Source of the DNA: Lachnospiraceae bacterium
GTDB lineage: Bacteria; Bacillota_A; Clostridia; Lachnospirales; Lachnospiraceae
DNA: 16,961 nucleotides
Direction: 5' to 3'
Assembly (NCBI GenBank): GCA_900764695.1
Contig: CAAFOY010000028.1
Span: forward strand, 1-16,961
A program made the position numbers and the translations under genes. This document shows, one piece after another, positions 14,687 through 16,961 of this stretch (within the stretch, counting starts at the first letter, position 1; each line of letters begins with the position of its first letter). The notes under the pieces are model-generated. The model was not told the DNA's origin and did no database searches. It saw nothing but the letters and a program-made list of their open reading frames with translations.

Positions 14687-16777
14687 TTAGTAGAATAAAA
14701 TATCTCCATATGAAGGTACCGGCCATACTTCTTTGTCTACAATCATTTCAAGTTCATCTACAGGTTTTCTAAGTTCTGCCATTGCTGCCATTACTTCTGA
14801 CTTGTAGCTTTCTGCCTTTTCCTGATTGTCATCAATGCTCTGAGCCTTAGCTGTTGCCTTCTTTAAGTCTTCTAATCCTGCTTTAGCTTCATTTAACTTA
14901 GCTGTTACAGCATTTAATAATTCTATCTGAGTTGAAGCATCTGCTCCTGCCTCTTTTACTGCAATTGCTGTATCAGCAAGTTCTTTTGTATAGTATACAA
15001 CTGATGGAATAAACATCTTGCTTGCCATATCAATCATAGTTAAAGCCTCGATATTTCTTACTCCTGCATACTGTTCAAACATGATTTCCTTACGAGCTTC
15101 AAGTTCTGCCTTAGACATAATATTGAATCTTTCATACATCTTAACTGTTGAATCAGCTACTAATGAAGGAATTGCATCTACGATAGACTTGCAGTTTGGA
15201 AGTCCTCTCTTTTCAGCTTCTACAGGCCATTCTGCTGAATAACCGTTTCCATTGAAGATAATTCTTTCATGTTCTCTCATAAGTTTTAGTGTATATTCTT
15301 CTACAGCTTTATCTAAATCTTCAGCACCTGTAAGAGCATCAATTGCATCTGCAAATGCTTCTGCCATCATTGCACTAAGTACTGTATTTGTATCACCAAT
15401 TGAGTTTGATGAAGCAACCATTCTGAATTCGAATCTGTTACCTGTAAATGCAAATGGTGATGTTCTGTTTCTATCTGTAGGATCCTTTTCTAATACAGGA
15501 AGTTTGTTAATACCAAAATCAATTACACCTGAATGAAGGCTTGAAGTAGCTTTTCCAGTCTTAATAATCTGATCTACTACATCTCCAACCTGATCTCCTA
15601 AATAAATAGAAATGATTGCAGGTGGTGCTTCATTTGCTCCTAATCTGTGATCGTTACCTGTGTTAGAAGCGGCTGTTCTAAGCAATACTGCATGTTTGTC
15701 AACTGCTGACATAAGGCATGCAAGTACTAACTGGAATACTTTATTATTTTCAGGTTCTTTACCTGGTTTGAATAAGTTAATTCCGTCATCTGTTGTAAGC
15801 GACCAGTTGTTGTGTTTACCTGAGCCATTAATTCCATCAAATGGTTTTTCATGTAATAAACAAACTAATCCATACTTCTTAGCTGTCTTCTTTAATACGT
15901 TCATTACTAAGTAGTTATTATCTAATGCTACATTTGAAACTGAGAAAATAGGTGCAATTTCATGCTGACAAGGAGCAACTTCATTATGCTGTGTCTTTGC
16001 TGTGATTCCTAATTTCCATAACTGTTCATCAACGTCTGACATAAATTTCTTAACTTTTTCTCTAATATCACCAAAATACTGATCTGACATTTCCTGTCCT
16101 TTTGGAGGCATAGCACCGAAAAGTGTACGTCCTGAGAATTTAAGGTCAGGTCTCTGTTCATATAAATCTTCAGGAATTAAGAAATATTCCTGTTCAGGAC
16201 CAACATATGAAAGAACTCTTCTTGATGTTGTATTTCCTAATAATCTTAAAAGTCTTATACCATATTTACTTACTGCATGCATTGCTTTGAGTAAAGGTGT
16301 CTTTGTATCAAGTGATTCACCTGTGTATGAGCAAAATGCTGTTGGGATGCAAAGTGTATCATCTTTTATGTAAGCAGGTGATGTAACATCCCATGCTGTA
16401 TAACCTCTTGCTCCACATGTCTGTCTCAATCCACCTGATGGGAATGATGATGCATCAGGTTCTCCCATTAATAAATCTTTTCCTGTAAATGTATTATCAA
16501 TCTTACCATCTGTTGGTAATGATGCGAAGGAATCATGTTTTTCAGCTCCTACTGAAATGATATATGGCTGGAATACATGTGTATAATGTGTAGCACCTTT
16601 TTCAACAGCCCATTCCTTCATAGCCTGTGCAACGATGTTTGCGATATCCATTGTGATATCTCCACCTTCGTGCATAATTTTCTTAATTTCATTGTAAGTT
16701 GCTTCAGGTAAACGATTCTTCATTACTGATTCATCGAATACATTCTGTCCAAATACTTCTGATACATTAACTCCCAT
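14687..16777 (-). CDS. glnN: Type III glutamine synthetase
   Basis: The enzyme makes glutamine from glutamate, ammonia and ATP, the entry point of nitrogen assimilation. The 696 residues are typical of GSIII (about 700), far longer than GSI or GSII. Residues 40-160 hold the GSIII N-terminal part, including FPSGGLRQTCGARGYTAWD (112-130). Catalytic blocks are GPEQEYFLI (193-201, metal-binding glutamates), QHNEVAPCQHEIAP (263-276), GSGKHNNWSL (318-327) and NRFEFRMVASSNS (447-459). A long helical C-terminal part (about 590-680) is characteristic of the class. AAAGGAA precedes the ATG. The gene stands alone, ends at the 14619-14660 terminator, and its leader contains an attenuator, which fits nitrogen-dependent control. 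Confidence 0.97.
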   Translation of the reverse strand: MGVNVSEVFGQNVFDESVMKNRLPEATYNEIKKIMHEGGDITMDIANIVAQAMKEWAVEKGATHYTHVFQPYIISVGAEKHDSFASLPTDGKIDNTFTGKDLLMGEPDASSFPSGGLRQTCGARGYTAWDVTSPAYIKDDTLCIPTAFCSYTGESLDTKTPLLKAMHAVSKYGIRLLRLLGNTTSRRVLSYVGPEQEYFLIPEDLYEQRPDLKFSGRTLFGAMPPKGQEMSDQYFGDIREKVKKFMSDVDEQLWKLGITAKTQHNEVAPCQHEIAPIFSVSNVALDNNYLVMNVLKKTAKKYGLVCLLHEKPFDGINGSGKHNNWSLTTDDGINLFKPGKEPENNKVFQLVLACLMSAVDKHAVLLRTAASNTGNDHRLGANEAPPAIISIYLGDQVGDVVDQIIKTGKATSSLHSGVIDFGINKLPVLEKDPTDRNRTSPFAFTGNRFEFRMVASSNSIGDTNTVLSAMMAEAFADAIDALTGAEDLDKAVEEYTLKLMREHERIIFNGNGYSAEWPVEAEKRGLPNCKSIVDAIPSLVADSTVKMYERFNIMSKAELEARKEIMFEQYAGVRNIEALTMIDMASKMFIPSVVYYTKELADTAIAVKEAGADASTQIELLNAVTAKLNEAKAGLEDLKKATAKAQSIDDNQEKAESYKSEVMAAMAELRKPVDELEMIVDKEVWPVPSYGDILFY

Positions 16778-16817
16778 AGTGTCTGTTCCTTTCTATACTT
16801 AACTATTTTTCATTCCG

Positions 16818-16928
16818 CTAATTTAAAAAGGCATTTACTCTGTCCACTCTATATGTCTTTAGCCTTGTAATAAAAAAAGGCTTTTCTCCAAATAATTCTT
16901 TGAAGAACGCCCTTGTTCTTAATCTCAT
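16818..16928 (-). CDS. Possible 36-codon leader ORF overlapping the attenuator
   Basis: An open frame (MRLRTRAFFKEL...) starts at an ATG inside the glnN leader, runs through both hairpins and stops 40 bp before glnN. It is basic and aromatic. The nearest GAGGG lies 15 bases from the ATG, too far for a good ribosome site, and is itself in a GAGG/CCTC hairpin. It may be an accidental frame. Confidence 0.2.
   Translation of the reverse strand: MRLRTRAFFKELFGEKPFFITRLKTYRVDRVNAFLN
16872..16920 (-). promoter_or_regulatory. Transcription attenuator in the glnN leader
   Basis: On the minus strand a terminator forms from GGC plus TTCTTCAAA (16911-16899), loop GAATTA, and TTTGGAGAA plus GCC (16892-16879), followed by seven T (16878-16872). 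A competing hairpin, AAGAAC (16920-16915) with GTTCTT (16908-16903), uses the same bases as the terminator's left arm. Its six-base loop AAGGGC has A at position 1 and G at position 4, the hallmark of ANTAR-protein RNA sites. The two folds exclude each other, the logic of antitermination. A GAGG/CCTC hairpin with GAAA loop lies just upstream; a second A1/G4 hexaloop is not visible in the window. The promoter is probably beyond the window edge. Confidence 0.75.
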
Positions 16929-16961
16929 TTAGCGGTGAGGTTTCCCTCGTCGATATATAAG

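Overview
The window is AT-rich DNA from a low-GC Gram-positive bacterium. Several gene families point to Lachnospiraceae or close Clostridia: a type III glutamine synthetase, a type III pantothenate kinase, a lysine-rich protein with a DUF6465-like C-terminus, a small protein that looks like DUF6145, and strong AGGAGG-type ribosome binding sites before nearly every gene. This placement comes from remembered families, not from a search. I see 17 well-supported protein genes, 15 on the minus strand. I see no rRNA, tRNA, CRISPR array or insertion sequence.

Region by region, in minus-strand transcription order from the low-coordinate end. (1) 61-4288 holds two housekeeping units: greA-lysS (transcript cleavage factor, lysyl-tRNA synthetase), with a consensus promoter just after dus; and a tightly packed unit of a small acidic protein, coaX and dus. 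(2) 4475-7476 is an envelope-sensing unit: a small lipoprotein, a secreted coiled-coil protein, an OmpR-type response regulator and a membrane histidine kinase, behind a good promoter at 7510-7538. The 117-bp gap before the regulator holds a 9-bp inverted repeat, a seven-codon ORF with a perfect ribosome binding site, and a GC-rich patch. (3) 7592-9096 is an NfeD-SPFH (stomatin-like) membrane pair with its own promoter and a strong terminator. (4) 9389-10134 is a plus-strand gene for a lysine-rich repeat protein. (5) 10225-12843 carries a DUF1858 Cys protein, a cyclophilin and the magnesium transporter MgtE. A 287-bp gap between mgtE and the cyclophilin gene contains several stem-loops. (6) 13189-14559 is a plus-strand sodium:neurotransmitter symporter family transporter. 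(7) 14687-16961 is glnN with a leader that contains a textbook attenuator.

Most of the window is ordinary core genome. The most interesting signals are regulatory. The glnN leader has an intrinsic terminator overlapping a competing hairpin whose six-base loop has the A1/G4 pattern of ANTAR-antiterminator sites, which fits nitrogen control of glutamine synthesis. The two structured noncoding patches (6555-6633 and 11328-11433) may be dispersed repeats or small RNAs. The lipoprotein/coiled-coil/two-component unit is the best candidate for an uncharacterised system. Three starts were set from ribosome binding sites rather than from the longest open frame: the SPFH gene, the cyclophilin gene and the DUF6465-like gene.
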